This document shows, piece by piece, positions 1-9,313 of a stretch of 36,103 nt of DNA. Origin of the DNA: Flavobacteriales bacterium (GTDB lineage Bacteria; Bacteroidota; Bacteroidia; Flavobacteriales_F; PHOS-HE28). The stretch is from the NCBI GenBank assembly GCA_017987115.1, contig JAGNUG010000030.1, forward strand, positions 1 to 36,103, in the 5' to 3' direction. Every line of letters starts with the position of its first letter. Within the stretch, counting starts at the first letter, position 1. A program made the position numbers and the translations under genes. Under the pieces are notes generated by a model. The model did not search any database. It had not been told where the DNA came from and saw nothing but the letters and a program-made list of their open reading frames with translations.

Positions 1-143
1 GGGTGGATAAGATCGAGCCTTGGTTCAGTGGCGGCCTAATGGTGAAGTTGAAACCGACCTCCGATAAGCCAGATGCAGAACCGGAACAGATCGAAGTATC
101 ACGCAGACAAGCCAGTCGATTCAAGGATCTGCTGAGTCTATAA
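1..143 (+). CDS. C-terminal fragment of an unrecognised protein
   Basis: An open frame enters from the left edge (codons begin at position 3) and ends at the TAA at 141-143, giving 46 visible residues. The tail is polar and charged (KPTSDKPDAEPEQIEVSRQ, then FKDLLSL), which looks like a flexible cytoplasmic C-terminus, not a T9SS sorting domain. No family is recognisable from so short a piece. It converges on the VOC gene on the other strand. The absence of stops and natural composition support a real gene end, but this is the least certain of the edge calls. Confidence 0.55.
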   Translation, partial: VDKIEPWFSGGLMVKLKPTSDKPDAEPEQIEVSRRQASRFKDLLSL

Positions 144-212
144 ACCGTCAGAACGGAACATGTGTCTTCGAATTGCTAAGCCGTTGTGTACACCGCGGTC
201 TCGACGGATCTC

Positions 213-584
213 CTATCGGTGCTGATCGATCAGTATCTGGTTGCCATCCGGATCAATAAATACGATACTGGCCGGACCCTCTGTCTTTTCATCAGCTTCA
301 CTGATCAGCTGTAAGCCGTGGTTCTTTAGTTCAGCTTGGATCCTTCGCACATCATCGAAAGGATCCACCGCTTTCGCTTGTTCGTCCCAACCAGGGTTGA
401 ATGTGATAATGTTTTTTTCGAACATACCTTGGAACAACCCTACCAACGCGTTACAATTCTTCATGATCAGATAGTTCTTGGACTGGTCACCAGCAAATAC
501 CTCAAAACCGAGTTTCTCATAGAACGCTCTTGAAACTCCAATGTCTTTAACGCTAAGGCTGATCGAAAATGCTCCCAATTTCAT
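213..584 (-). CDS. VOC (glyoxalase/bleomycin-resistance fold) family protein
   Basis: The 123-residue product is one VOC domain. It starts with the first beta-alpha unit (SISLSVKDIGVSRAFYEKLGF) and ends with the family's closing strand and turn (PASIVFIDPDGNQILIDQ). Members bind a metal or small ligand in a dimeric beta-barrel and act as lyases, dioxygenases or resistance proteins, so the substrate cannot be told from sequence alone. No signal peptide is seen, so it is expected in the cytoplasm. It stands alone, converging on the fragment at the left edge, with a 251-bp gap before the divergent secreted-protein gene. The ATG at 582-584 puts the first strand right at the N-terminus, as usual for the family. 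Confidence 0.85.
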   Translation of the reverse strand: MKLGAFSISLSVKDIGVSRAFYEKLGFEVFAGDQSKNYLIMKNCNALVGLFQGMFEKNIITFNPGWDEQAKAVDPFDDVRRIQAELKNHGLQLISEADEKTEGPASIVFIDPDGNQILIDQHR

Positions 585-800
585 GATCGTGTTTTTTCAC
601 TTGTTGAACAGTCGTTCCCGTCATCGAACTACGGATCTGCAATATAACTGTGAGGATCAACGGTTCTCGAGAATGTCAATTCTTAAAGTCAGAACATAGG
701 GCATGGATAAGCACTAACGGAACTAATTGCACAGTGTGCATCAACCAGGGCGGATCGCCCCGCTGAGCATTAGGTCATTCGTTTTCCAGAAGATCAATCC

Positions 801-808
801 TATCTTGC
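801..808 (+). promoter_or_regulatory. Putative -7 box (TATCTTGC)
   Basis: TATCTTGC lies 27 nt before the ATG of the secreted protein at 836. It differs from the Bacteroidota -7 consensus TAnnTTTG by lacking one T, but the same octamer occurs at matching distances before the csp and ytxJ genes in this window. A -33 element is not clear (GTTTTC about 20 nt upstream is the best candidate). Confidence 0.35.
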
Positions 809-835
809 CTCCGCTTACCACAAAACCCTCAGCTC

Positions 836-2944
836 ATGATCCGCATCATTACCCTGCTTATCCTAGCTCTTTTCACTTCTGCACTATTTGCCGATCAAGG
901 CGGACCAGATGCCTATGGCTATATCTGGAAGGATAGTAACGAACCGGATGGACCGGTCTATGCATGGCAGGACATCACAAGTATAGGTACTCTGGTCACT
1001 GGGCTTGCCGATGATAATACGGTCGGACCGATAGTGATGCAGACCAGTTTTCAGTATTACTGGTATACCCGCAAATTCGTTTGGGTGGGAAGCAATGGCT
1101 ACGTAGCGTTCAACAGTGGAAACATCGCTTCACCGTTCCCTACTATACCAACATCAGGCGGAACCAATGATTACATCGCCGCCATGATGAGCGATCTCAC
1201 ATTCCTGGGGGCTGGTAATCCGGCACAATGCTATTTCCACGATGATGGAGTCGTAACGACCATCTCGTACATCAACGTTCCATTCTGGAGCGCAACAGCT
1301 CCGAATAACTATGAAGGTTCCAATACTTTCCAGATCATTCTAGATACGAACGATAGCACCATCACAGTGCAATACCAAGGGCAGACAGGCCTAACGCAGA
1401 ATACCGATCTGAAACTAGGAATTGAGAGCGTTGCAGGAAGCATTGGTCTGCAACACTCGGCCAACGTGTATCCAGTTGCCAATTATGCCATTCGCTATTA
1501 CCAGCCGCCAGTTGGTCTCCTGGACATCAGTGATGCGACGATCACCTACAACACTGACGTTGGTAGTGGTGGGCAATTCCTATCTCGCGGTGGATCACAG
1601 TTTCCGTTGAGTACGGTAATCGGGAATATCGGCAATGTGGATGTGGCCGACTTCCTTACTACGGGTGAGGTCCTTAACGCAGCAAATACGGTAGTTGTTA
1701 CGAACCAACAATCCGTTGGGTTCATGGCTCCCTATGGCGACACGTTGATCACCTATCCGAATGCCTTCAACCCTACCACGGCAGGTACTTATCGATTCCG
1801 CACAACGATCAGCGGTATCATGGATGAACTCGTCACATTGAACAATACGCAGATACAAGAGCTCGTTGTGCTCGATACCACTGTTGCAACCCATGACCTT
1901 AAGTACCACGGCAACGCAGATGATGGGCTTGGACTTGGTTGGAGTGGCGGAAACGGTGGAGTTGGTGTTCATTTAGTACCACCCTATTACCCGGCATATG
2001 CAACAGCAACTACGGTACGGATCGCAGCCAACGCAACGCTCTCCCCATTCACAATGATGGTATACGCGGATGATGGGCCCGACGACACGCCCGGCACCTT
2101 ATTGGACTCGGTATACGTTTCCGGCGCTAACGCTGGGATCGGCGACCATGTGATACCATTATCATCACCGATAACACTATCCGATGGAGGCGTTTATGTA
2201 CAATGGTACATGGAAGGTGAAGGGGTGAACATTGCACAGGACATTACACCGCCCTTTTCCCTTCAGACCTTCGAAGTACTCGGTGGTACTTGGGCAGAAT
2301 TCCGGGATCGTGAGAACATTGATTTTTTCATAGGTCTTCGATTGGAACAAGTACCCGTCCGTGACATTGGTTGTTCCGGATTCTTCGGCGTTGCCGCGAT
2401 GGATGATATCGGAAGCCCATTGTCCGTCCGTGCATTTGTGCACAATTACGGAAATGTGGCGATCACGAATTTCCCATTGAGCTATCGGTTCGGAACGGAC
2501 CCTGTGTTCACACAGACCTATACTGGCGCGTCCATTGCACCCGGTGCTGAAACGTTGATCACGTTCACGCAGCAATTCATTCCCACAATGGATGGACAGG
2601 GAGACCTATGCGCTTGGACAGCGGAACCCAGTGATGTTATCACGAACAACGACACACTTTGTTTGACCGTTTCCACATGGATCGGAATTGAAGAACTCTC
2701 CCCACTTACTGCTACTGTTGGACCCAACCCGGCGAATGAGCTCGTCCGTATATCAGCAATACCGATCGGCTCATATTCCATGGAATTGCATGATATGCAA
2801 GGCAAGTTGGTTGCGCAAAACAGACTGAATGTGGCACAGGAAGGTGTCCAGATCGCGGTAGCGGCAATACGTTCGGGAGTTTATGTGCTGCATATGCGTT
2901 CTGAGGAAGGCAGTTTCCGCACTCTGTTATCGATCGAGCATTAA
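836..2944 (+). CDS. Secreted T9SS type A sorting-domain protein
   Basis: This 702-residue protein starts with a Sec signal peptide (MIRIITLLILALFTSALFA) and ends with a T9SS type A sorting domain. That domain has a GPNPANE start, a MELHDMQGKLV strand, a SGVYVLHM core and ends at residue 702. Between them is an N-terminal beta-rich region (about 40-220) and two segments resembling CARDB/Ig-like adhesion folds (near 230-340 and 500-600, the latter with VRAFVHNYGNVAITNFPL). The middle, about 360-490, resembles a jelly-roll module. It should be exported across the inner membrane by Sec and then moved to the surface by T9SS. No catalytic motif was found. The role is probably structural or adhesive, an inference from composition. 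A putative promoter sits 27 nt upstream. Confidence 0.85.
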   Translation: MIRIITLLILALFTSALFADQGGPDAYGYIWKDSNEPDGPVYAWQDITSIGTLVTGLADDNTVGPIVMQTSFQYYWYTRKFVWVGSNGYVAFNSGNIASPFPTIPTSGGTNDYIAAMMSDLTFLGAGNPAQCYFHDDGVVTTISYINVPFWSATAPNNYEGSNTFQIILDTNDSTITVQYQGQTGLTQNTDLKLGIESVAGSIGLQHSANVYPVANYAIRYYQPPVGLLDISDATITYNTDVGSGGQFLSRGGSQFPLSTVIGNIGNVDVADFLTTGEVLNAANTVVVTNQQSVGFMAPYGDTLITYPNAFNPTTAGTYRFRTTISGIMDELVTLNNTQIQELVVLDTTVATHDLKYHGNADDGLGLGWSGGNGGVGVHLVPPYYPAYATATTVRIAANATLSPFTMMVYADDGPDDTPGTLLDSVYVSGANAGIGDHVIPLSSPITLSDGGVYVQWYMEGEGVNIAQDITPPFSLQTFEVLGGTWAEFRDRENIDFFIGLRLEQVPVRDIGCSGFFGVAAMDDIGSPLSVRAFVHNYGNVAITNFPLSYRFGTDPVFTQTYTGASIAPGAETLITFTQQFIPTMDGQGDLCAWTAEPSDVITNNDTLCLTVSTWIGIEELSPLTATVGPNPANELVRISAIPIGSYSMELHDMQGKLVAQNRLNVAQEGVQIAVAAIRSGVYVLHMRSEEGSFRTLLSIEH

Positions 2945-3007
2945 CTCTGGCATCAACGTCTAACTTCGCGCGCTCTTTGGTAGAAATTGCCGAGGACAAG
3001 CTTGCTC

Positions 3008-3664
3008 ATGAATAAGAATACAACTATCCTGTTGATCGTTTGGAACGTGGTACTTACCGCTCTGATGGCATGGAGCCTTATGCGCTCATCCAGGCCTGAT
3101 CAGACCGTGGAGGTTCCGGTAACTGGATCGACGGAAGAAGCGGTGGAAGCAGTGATCTCTCCAAGAGATAGTGTTGCTATCAAAGATGCCCGTATAGCCT
3201 ATTTTGTGATGGACTCCGTTCAATCGAAGTACGAAATGGTAAAAGAACAAGGTGACAGATTGCGCGGCGAAGGGAAAAGACTGGAAGGCAACCTACAACG
3301 TGAGATGGACAAGGCGCAAGGTCGCTATCAGGAACTGATGCAGAAGGACCATACGTACAGCACTCAGGCCGACATCCAGAAAGACGAAATGGAATTGCAG
3401 AACTTGGGTGAAAAGATCCAAAAATTGCAGGCCAGCAGTGAGGAACAATTGGGTCGTATGGAGATCGAAAGCTTGAACCTGATATCCAAAGAGATCGAGG
3501 ATTATCTCCGTGATTTTAACGAAGTTGCCGGATTCGATTACATATTCAGCGTTCAGAATGGTGGCCAGATCTGGACCGGCAACGAGAACTTGGACATCAC
3601 AGGAACGGTGGTCAAAGAGCTCAACAAAAGGTATAGGGCCAAAAAGGCCGCGGCAAAGCCTTGA
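3008..3664 (+). CDS. OmpH/Skp family outer membrane protein chaperone
   Basis: The 218-residue product has an N-terminal membrane anchor or uncleaved signal (LLIVWNVVLTALMAWSL, about residues 8-25). A Skp-like unit follows: a strand (IAYFVMDSV), long charged coiled-coil helices (about 75-165) and a closing strand region (FDYIFSVQNGGQIWTGNENLDIT). Skp/OmpH proteins hold unfolded outer-membrane proteins in the periplasm. Here the membrane anchor would tether it. The frame opens further upstream at a TTG (2987), but I choose the ATG at 3008 because the hydrophobic segment follows directly. It lies 63 nt after a T9SS cargo gene and upstream of DUF4924 and the OstA-like gene on the same strand, which fits an envelope-biogenesis role. 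Confidence 0.85.
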   Translation: MNKNTTILLIVWNVVLTALMAWSLMRSSRPDQTVEVPVTGSTEEAVEAVISPRDSVAIKDARIAYFVMDSVQSKYEMVKEQGDRLRGEGKRLEGNLQREMDKAQGRYQELMQKDHTYSTQADIQKDEMELQNLGEKIQKLQASSEEQLGRMEIESLNLISKEIEDYLRDFNEVAGFDYIFSVQNGGQIWTGNENLDITGTVVKELNKRYRAKKAAAKP

Positions 3665-3716
3665 TCGTTATTGGCGCCGGGTTCCAGTGCATCGATCAGT
3701 ATGGACTGACCGATAG

Positions 3717-3744
3717 CGTTACGAGCTTATAACTTCTAATTTTG
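3717..3744 (+). promoter_or_regulatory. Putative promoter of the DUF4924 gene
   Basis: TAATTTTG at 3737-3744 matches the Bacteroidota -7 consensus TAnnTTTG exactly and ends 22 nt before the ATG at 3767. A weak TTACGA sits about 19 nt further upstream, in the position of the -33 element. This is a prediction from consensus and spacing. Confidence 0.5.
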
Positions 3745-3766
3745 CTGGATAATAGCGAACGCGTGA

Positions 3767-4315
3767 ATGGATCTATTGGACGGAAAAAAGAAAGAGAACA
3801 TCGGCGATTATGTGATCAGCATGTGGCACATCGAGGATCTGATGCGGGCCAGCAAATTCGACATGAAGATCATTGAAGCGCAGCTGATCGAGCCGATCGA
3901 TGGGGACTACGAAACCCGTGAGACCGTTCGTGAGTGGTACTCTGATATCATTGCCCGGATGAAAGAGGATGGTCTGGAGCAAAGCGGCCATTTACCCGAA
4001 GTGAACGACGTACTTGGCGAGCTTGAAATGCTGCACCGTTCATTGGTGGAAGGTGAAAGTGATGAGAAGTATACCGCTCTATACGCCCAAGCCAGTGAAG
4101 GGATCAAGGACCTTCAGGAACAAGCCGGAGAAGAAGCACTACCACCGATAGAGACTTGTTTTACCGCAGTCTATGGCGTGATGGTGCTGCGCGCAAAGAA
4201 CACCAATATCGCCAAAGGCACGCTTGAGGCAGAGAAGTCCATGAGACAGCTGCTGGAATATTTGAGCGTGTATTACAAGCAGATGCGGAAATTGCCAGGG
4301 ATCTCTTTGAACTAG
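3767..4315 (+). CDS. DUF4924 family protein
   Basis: The 182-residue product has the features of DUF4924, a Bacteroidota family of unknown function. These include the N-terminal KKKENIGDYVISMWHIEDL segment, the conserved VREWYSDIIARMKEDGL stretch, LGELEMLHRSL, and the C-terminal LEYLSVYYKQMRKLPGI. It is acidic, helical and has no signal peptide or membrane segment, so it is probably cytoplasmic. It lies between the OmpH-like and OstA-like genes, each about 100-135 nt away. That neighbourhood hints at an envelope link but does not show one. The length is normal for the family. Confidence 0.9.
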   Translation: MDLLDGKKKENIGDYVISMWHIEDLMRASKFDMKIIEAQLIEPIDGDYETRETVREWYSDIIARMKEDGLEQSGHLPEVNDVLGELEMLHRSLVEGESDEKYTALYAQASEGIKDLQEQAGEEALPPIETCFTAVYGVMVLRAKNTNIAKGTLEAEKSMRQLLEYLSVYYKQMRKLPGISLN

Positions 4316-4449
4316 TCGATCAGTTCGAGACTTCATTAAGTGCATCGAGCAGCGAACACATTGGATCCAATTCCAGATACATTTGGAACGATAGTTGACT
4401 TGGTCTTTACGAACACGGTAACGGAATTCCCATCCCCACATCCAATTTC

Positions 4450-5967
4450 ATGCGCTCTCTGACATTCTTGGCCCTATTGTTCTGTGCAAGCTTTATGCAG
4501 GCACAGGAGAACGCGGGTTCCGAGGTTGGAGGCGTAGAGATCTTGAACGCGGATGTTTGGGAATTCGATCAGGCGCGTGCGCAAGGGGCGCAGGTCCTGA
4601 AAGGCAATGTGCGCTTCAAACACGGCAAGGCGATAATGAAATGTGACAGCGCTTACCTGTACGAGGACGAACGTGTACGGGCTATGGGACGTGTGAACAT
4701 CAACCAAGGCGATACGTTGTTCGTGGATGGCGATGTTCTGGAATATGAGAGCAATGCCAGAATGGCCCGCTTGGAAGGCAACGTTCATCTGCGCAATGGC
4801 GATATGGAATTGACAACGCCGGCCTTGGACTATGATATGAACGCAAAACGTGCTTTGTACACGAGCGGCGGTCGCATCATCAGCAAAAAGGAGAACAATA
4901 CACTCACCAGTGATGTCGGCCTGTACTTGGCAGATACGCGTTCTTTCATTTTCAGTCGGAATGTTCTGCTGGATCATCCGGAGCATACGATCACAAGTGA
5001 TACCATGCACTACGGAACAAGTAGCGGCATTGCTGAATTCTTTGGACCCACGCAGATATTACAGGATAGCACGATCATCACTACACTTCGCGGCACTTAC
5101 GACACGCGGAACGAACGAGCAAGATTCACAAAACGATCCAGCATACTAAGTGGTGGCCGATTGCTCGAGGGCGATAGTTTGCATTATGATAGACCAACAG
5201 GGATCGGGCGCGCTTGGGGAAACGTTGCTGTTACGGATACTGCAAGTGATATGATCGTGACCGGGGATGAAGGTTTTTACGACGAGAGCAACGAGCGGTC
5301 AATGATAACAGGCCATGCCGAACTAGTGATCCTGATGGATGGAGATAGCCTATTCCTTCACGGCGACTCCATCTTCACAGTGCCCGATAGCGCGGGAAAG
5401 CGCGTTCTAGCTCATCGCAATGTGCGTTTCTTCAAAAGTGATATGCAAGGCGTTTGTGACACACTTATCTACTCGGATGCGGACAGCTTGATCCGCATGT
5501 TCAATGCTCCGGTTCTATGGAGCGGATCGGATCAGATCACTGGAGATCATATCCGAATTGCGATGAAGGACGGACAGGCGCATCGACTGTTCGTGGAGGA
5601 CAATGCATTCCTCGTTTCCCAGGCGGATAGCGTGCATTTCGATCAAGTAGCAGGCACCACGATGACCGGCTACTTCGTAAACAATGAGTTGGACCGGATC
5701 CTTACCGAAGGCAATGCACGCACGGTCTATTTTGCGCGTGAGGAAAAAGATGGGATCGAGTCGATCATCGGTGTGAACCGAGCTGATTGCAGCAGGATCT
5801 CGGTAAAACTCGCGGAAGGCAAAGTGGGTACCGTTACATTCATGGAACAACCGGATGCCATCCTCTACCCTATTGATAAAGCTCCAACGAATGAGCTACG
5901 CATGGAAGGGTCGGACTGGCGTGATGATGAACGGCCGATGGATCGGCAAGCGATCTTTGATCAGTGA
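4450..5967 (+). CDS. OstA-like protein (LptA/LptD N-terminal-like, LPS transport)
   Basis: The 505-residue protein has a signal peptide (MRSLTFLALLFCASFMQA) and repeated OstA/LptA-type beta-jellyroll units. Several are visible as recurring patterns: VLKGNVRFKHGKAIMKCDSA, then MARLEGNVHLRNGDMELTTP, and later RAWGNVAVTDTASDMIVTGDE. OstA-like domains carry LPS across the periplasm in the Lpt bridge, and Bacteroidota have a long OstA-like protein of this size besides LptD. It is most likely the periplasmic LptA-equivalent or a longer relative. LptD is encoded at 16371, not next to it. Its last 7 bases overlap, tail to tail, the end of the beta-helix gene on the opposite strand. Confidence 0.85.
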   Translation: MRSLTFLALLFCASFMQAQENAGSEVGGVEILNADVWEFDQARAQGAQVLKGNVRFKHGKAIMKCDSAYLYEDERVRAMGRVNINQGDTLFVDGDVLEYESNARMARLEGNVHLRNGDMELTTPALDYDMNAKRALYTSGGRIISKKENNTLTSDVGLYLADTRSFIFSRNVLLDHPEHTITSDTMHYGTSSGIAEFFGPTQILQDSTIITTLRGTYDTRNERARFTKRSSILSGGRLLEGDSLHYDRPTGIGRAWGNVAVTDTASDMIVTGDEGFYDESNERSMITGHAELVILMDGDSLFLHGDSIFTVPDSAGKRVLAHRNVRFFKSDMQGVCDTLIYSDADSLIRMFNAPVLWSGSDQITGDHIRIAMKDGQAHRLFVEDNAFLVSQADSVHFDQVAGTTMTGYFVNNELDRILTEGNARTVYFAREEKDGIESIIGVNRADCSRISVKLAEGKVGTVTFMEQPDAILYPIDKAPTNELRMEGSDWRDDERPMDRQAIFDQ

Positions 5968-8120
5968 TCCTTTCCCCCGAAATCGGAAATGATCTTCGGG
6001 TCGAGCGTCTCCTTCTCGTCTATCCCGGAATGGTCATCAACTGCGCTTTCCTGCTTGTTATCCGTGAATTCGTTAGGATACCGGATCACGCGTGCACCAC
6101 CTTGGATCGGATCGATCCGCTGCAACTTGAACACAGTTCCATTGCTACTGAACCTGTTTCCGGATGCATGGATCAAAGCGAGATCGGACCCTTTCACAAC
6201 GGTGTTGTTACCATCGAACTCACATTCAAGCAGCAATAACTGCCCCGCTGAACCAACGGTGATCGCTTCATTGGTCATTCCTGTAAAGTTGCAATCCTGG
6301 ATCATCGAACGTTCGCCATTGATCAGCACACCGCTACCGACAGTACTTCTACGCGAACTGCGGAAATTACATTCACGAACCTCACTACGCGCATGCTCCA
6401 ACGCAAGCAATGGACCGGTTCCACCATAGAAATTGACGTCGACCAACGTTACATGACCACCACTGATCTCCAGACCATGACCCTTAGCAGCCTCTATCTC
6501 GCAGCCGTCGAATGTAGCATTGATCGCTCCACGGATCGATACTTGATCACCCGCTGCCCCGCCGCCGCTGATGTACAAACCTGAAACGTGGCATAGTGCT
6601 TTCCCATCCCCTCGCATAGCTATGCCCTTGAATGGTTGGGCATCATTTGCGGCGCGTATGAACACGGGGCGTAAACGCGAACCTCGAATATGCAAAGGGC
6701 CCTGCACCATGATCCCACTTCCAGGAGCCATTGTGATCCGAGCACCTTCATTGATCACCAGCGCTTTTCCAGGAGGAAGCACGACATCATCCTTTAAGTA
6801 ATATTTCCCTCTGTTCAGGACCAATGTATCGCCTTGTGTTCTTGCTGAGAAGAACCACCGTGCAACCTCTTCGATCGGTGTTGTGCCTTCCAGCGCTTGA
6901 ACCAGAACCGGCCCGGCACCTGAGGTGTTACCAATGAAGGTGGCACGTCCAGGACCTGCGACCCAATGTGCATTATGATACGCCAGTGGATCACCGTTCT
7001 CCAACCGATCTTCCAGCAATACATTGGCAATACGGTTTGCAGTTGCACGTGCCCACGCCAGATCACCTTTCTCCGCAAGCAACGGTAGCCACGTATTATC
7101 CATCGCAGCGAACCTTTCCTTCATACGCCACCTTAGATCGTTCAATTCTTCGCGTCGTTCGATCAAAGATGTTCGGAATTCCTCCTGCTGTAACAATGCA
7201 CTTACCGGATCCATCGTGAATGCTGACGGGCCATTTCCATATTCTGGAACGCGCTGGTAAACAGGTGAAACTTTTCCTGTAGTACGTCGATGGATGTATG
7301 GAACCGTTCCGTTGACCGTTGGATCGCCGTTCTCCAGCCAACGCATCAACAACCAAGAAACGGAGGCATCCTTATCCAATACGCTGTTCAGGGCTTCTGT
7401 GTCACCGTTCGCCATTTCAGTATATAGCGTAGACCACAAAGCCACCAGCTCCGGCCCCATCAACGGATCGCTGAACGTGTTCGGGAACATGCCTTGTGGA
7501 CAATTCGGGTCCGCAGAAGCATTGAACAACGTAGCATCAGCTAATCGCTTCTTGGCCAAGAATGCACGACCCAGATCTTCTTCTTTCTGATAGATCCCTA
7601 GATCCTTACCACAAGCAATGATGCGAACGAAAGAGACCTCTGCAACAGGCAATTCGAGTTCAGTAGCAAGAACCTCTAAATAAACCGATCGGATATTCTG
7701 GATCGTGGCAGGCACCAAGTTGATCCGGTGCTGTTGTTCGAACGGTCGGCTTTCCGGGAATCGGATCGAGAATGAACCTGGCACAGGTCCTAGATGGGCC
7801 ACTTCTGCCTGTGAACTATAATGTTCCGACGTGAATTCTATACTACGCCATTGATCGTCGTAGTCAGTGACCGGACAATGCCCGGTTGCCCCACCGATGC
7901 GGAGTACAGGAAGACCCTGTGCTCTTGGATCCTCAAGTAGAGTGCCTTTCAGGTTAACGAACATGCGGACCTCATCAGCCTTTATGCCAAATGGCCACTT
8001 GCCAGTAAGCAGCTTAGATGAGGCAAGTGCGAATACGCCAACGATCAATCCCACCGGAATCATCAGACCCAGGAACCAGGCTTGTGGACGCGTTGATGCT
8101 CTGCGGACCACACGCCTCAT
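5961..8120 (-). CDS. Membrane-anchored degenerate CotH-like protein with beta-helix
   Basis: The 719-residue protein has a basic N-terminus and one membrane segment (about 14-36), so the rest is probably extracytoplasmic. Residues about 50-300 resemble a CotH spore-coat kinase fold. The clearest part is GKDLGIYQKEEDLGRAFL (171-188), matching the family's NGxxxGxYxxxE strand-helix. The segment VSWLLMRWLENGDPTVNG (254-271) matches the helix before the active-site loop. Where CotH kinases have a WDxD metal motif, this protein has SPVYQRVPEYG (285-295), so catalysis is probably lost. Residues about 433-690 form a right-handed beta-helix with many short turns (FDGCEIEAAKGHGLEISGG and similar). It is the last of three genes joined by 4-bp ATGA overlaps. 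Family assignment rests on pattern, not on a profile search. Confidence 0.65.
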   Translation of the reverse strand: MRRVVRRASTRPQAWFLGLMIPVGLIVGVFALASSKLLTGKWPFGIKADEVRMFVNLKGTLLEDPRAQGLPVLRIGGATGHCPVTDYDDQWRSIEFTSEHYSSQAEVAHLGPVPGSFSIRFPESRPFEQQHRINLVPATIQNIRSVYLEVLATELELPVAEVSFVRIIACGKDLGIYQKEEDLGRAFLAKKRLADATLFNASADPNCPQGMFPNTFSDPLMGPELVALWSTLYTEMANGDTEALNSVLDKDASVSWLLMRWLENGDPTVNGTVPYIHRRTTGKVSPVYQRVPEYGNGPSAFTMDPVSALLQQEEFRTSLIERREELNDLRWRMKERFAAMDNTWLPLLAEKGDLAWARATANRIANVLLEDRLENGDPLAYHNAHWVAGPGRATFIGNTSGAGPVLVQALEGTTPIEEVARWFFSARTQGDTLVLNRGKYYLKDDVVLPPGKALVINEGARITMAPGSGIMVQGPLHIRGSRLRPVFIRAANDAQPFKGIAMRGDGKALCHVSGLYISGGGAAGDQVSIRGAINATFDGCEIEAAKGHGLEISGGHVTLVDVNFYGGTGPLLALEHARSEVRECNFRSSRRSTVGSGVLINGERSMIQDCNFTGMTNEAITVGSAGQLLLLECEFDGNNTVVKGSDLALIHASGNRFSSNGTVFKLQRIDPIQGGARVIRYPNEFTDNKQESAVDDHSGIDEKETLDPKIISDFGGKDH

Positions 8121-9313
8121 TGCGATGAATTTTCAGTGCCTCTCCAAAAGGCCACGGCTTTATCACGGAACGTAGCTGATGTTCGCACTGCTCGTCGGAT
8201 CGAATAACCGTAAGTATCAGCATCCCCAACAATGATGTGCGCATGTTTCGATCGATCACGCAAAAGTGATGGGATCAATCCGGCTTCGGCCTGCCGCCAT
8301 TTATCCAAGAACAGATCATTGTTGAGGAGATGGGTCTTCGCCTCATTGATGTACTGCTCTTTACGCGCAGTCCATTCCGGTTCGTTGGCAACCAATTGTA
8401 ACAATTGCGACATCGGCGAGATCAGCGTAGTATCCGAGTTGCTATCTAACCTATCCTCCATTATGCTTGCACTGCACATTACCGGGTAGAACGTGCCACT
8501 TCGCGAACCAAGAGCCCAAGCGTGTTCAGCACTGTTCATCCGAAGAACCTCAACCGCTGCGCTATATCGGAGAAATGCATCAACATCCAACGTCATCGCG
8601 ATCGAATCACGACGGGCATAAGCGGTCAGTAACGTATCGTTCAGCGCTCTCTTCAATGAACCAGCACGTGCTTCGGACAAGCTATCTGAAGTAGGAAACA
8701 CAGCTTGTTGTCCAATGCCCGAAACGGCAATATCCCTTGTTGAAAGGCCACGGGCTTGCTCCAGGTCAGGCCCTATGATCTCCCGGATCTCCATAACGCC
8801 CAATTCCTCTCCATTGATCCGCAGAACGAACAATCCATCATAAGGAACAACCACACCCATTTCACCAGCTACCCATAAAGCCATATGATCCTGTAACATA
8901 TCGGCGGAAGAAGGGTTCCGGATCTCGATACGGTGGAACGGCAAACTGATCGGAGGTGCTTTGAACGCAACTCGAAATGACCTTTTCTTATGATCAGAAG
9001 GTGGACCATCGAATGAAAACACCGCTTTGCATTCGCTTCCGGCCAACATAAAAGATCCATTCACATCACCTCCAACTTTACTTGCTAGAACCGCGGCAAA
9101 TTCATTGGGATCAAAATTCACTTCCACAAACGGCAACCTGGACGCCGCAGGTTGTTCCGCAAAACCATCAAGCGCGGTCATTGCCGCCGAACTGCTCGCA
9201 ATGGTCAATGCTTTACTTGGACCTAGGAGCACACCGAATATCAGGAATGAGATCGCTATCAATGCAACGATGACCAACCCGACCGCAGTACTGCCCTGTG
9301 GTACGCGGTTCAT
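8117..9313 (-). CDS. Membrane-anchored degenerate CotH-like protein
   Basis: The 398-residue protein has one N-terminal membrane segment (about 10-32) and a predicted extracytoplasmic body. The segment GLFVLRINGEELGVMEIREI resembles the CotH-family core strand pair ending in the conserved Glu. FHRIEIRNPSSADMLQDHMA resembles the family's KLxNxxxDxSxLR stretch but lacks the lysine. In the expected WDxD position there is FYPVMCSASIMED, so the metal-binding Asp pair is missing. It looks like a shorter paralogue of the downstream gene without the beta-helix. Both junctions in the operon are ATGA overlaps, so translation is probably coupled. It could instead be an unrelated secreted domain; a structure prediction would settle this. 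Confidence 0.6.
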   Translation of the reverse strand: MNRVPQGSTAVGLVIVALIAISFLIFGVLLGPSKALTIASSSAAMTALDGFAEQPAASRLPFVEVNFDPNEFAAVLASKVGGDVNGSFMLAGSECKAVFSFDGPPSDHKKRSFRVAFKAPPISLPFHRIEIRNPSSADMLQDHMALWVAGEMGVVVPYDGLFVLRINGEELGVMEIREIIGPDLEQARGLSTRDIAVSGIGQQAVFPTSDSLSEARAGSLKRALNDTLLTAYARRDSIAMTLDVDAFLRYSAAVEVLRMNSAEHAWALGSRSGTFYPVMCSASIMEDRLDSNSDTTLISPMSQLLQLVANEPEWTARKEQYINEAKTHLLNNDLFLDKWRQAEAGLIPSLLRDRSKHAHIIVGDADTYGYSIRRAVRTSATFRDKAVAFWRGTENSSQ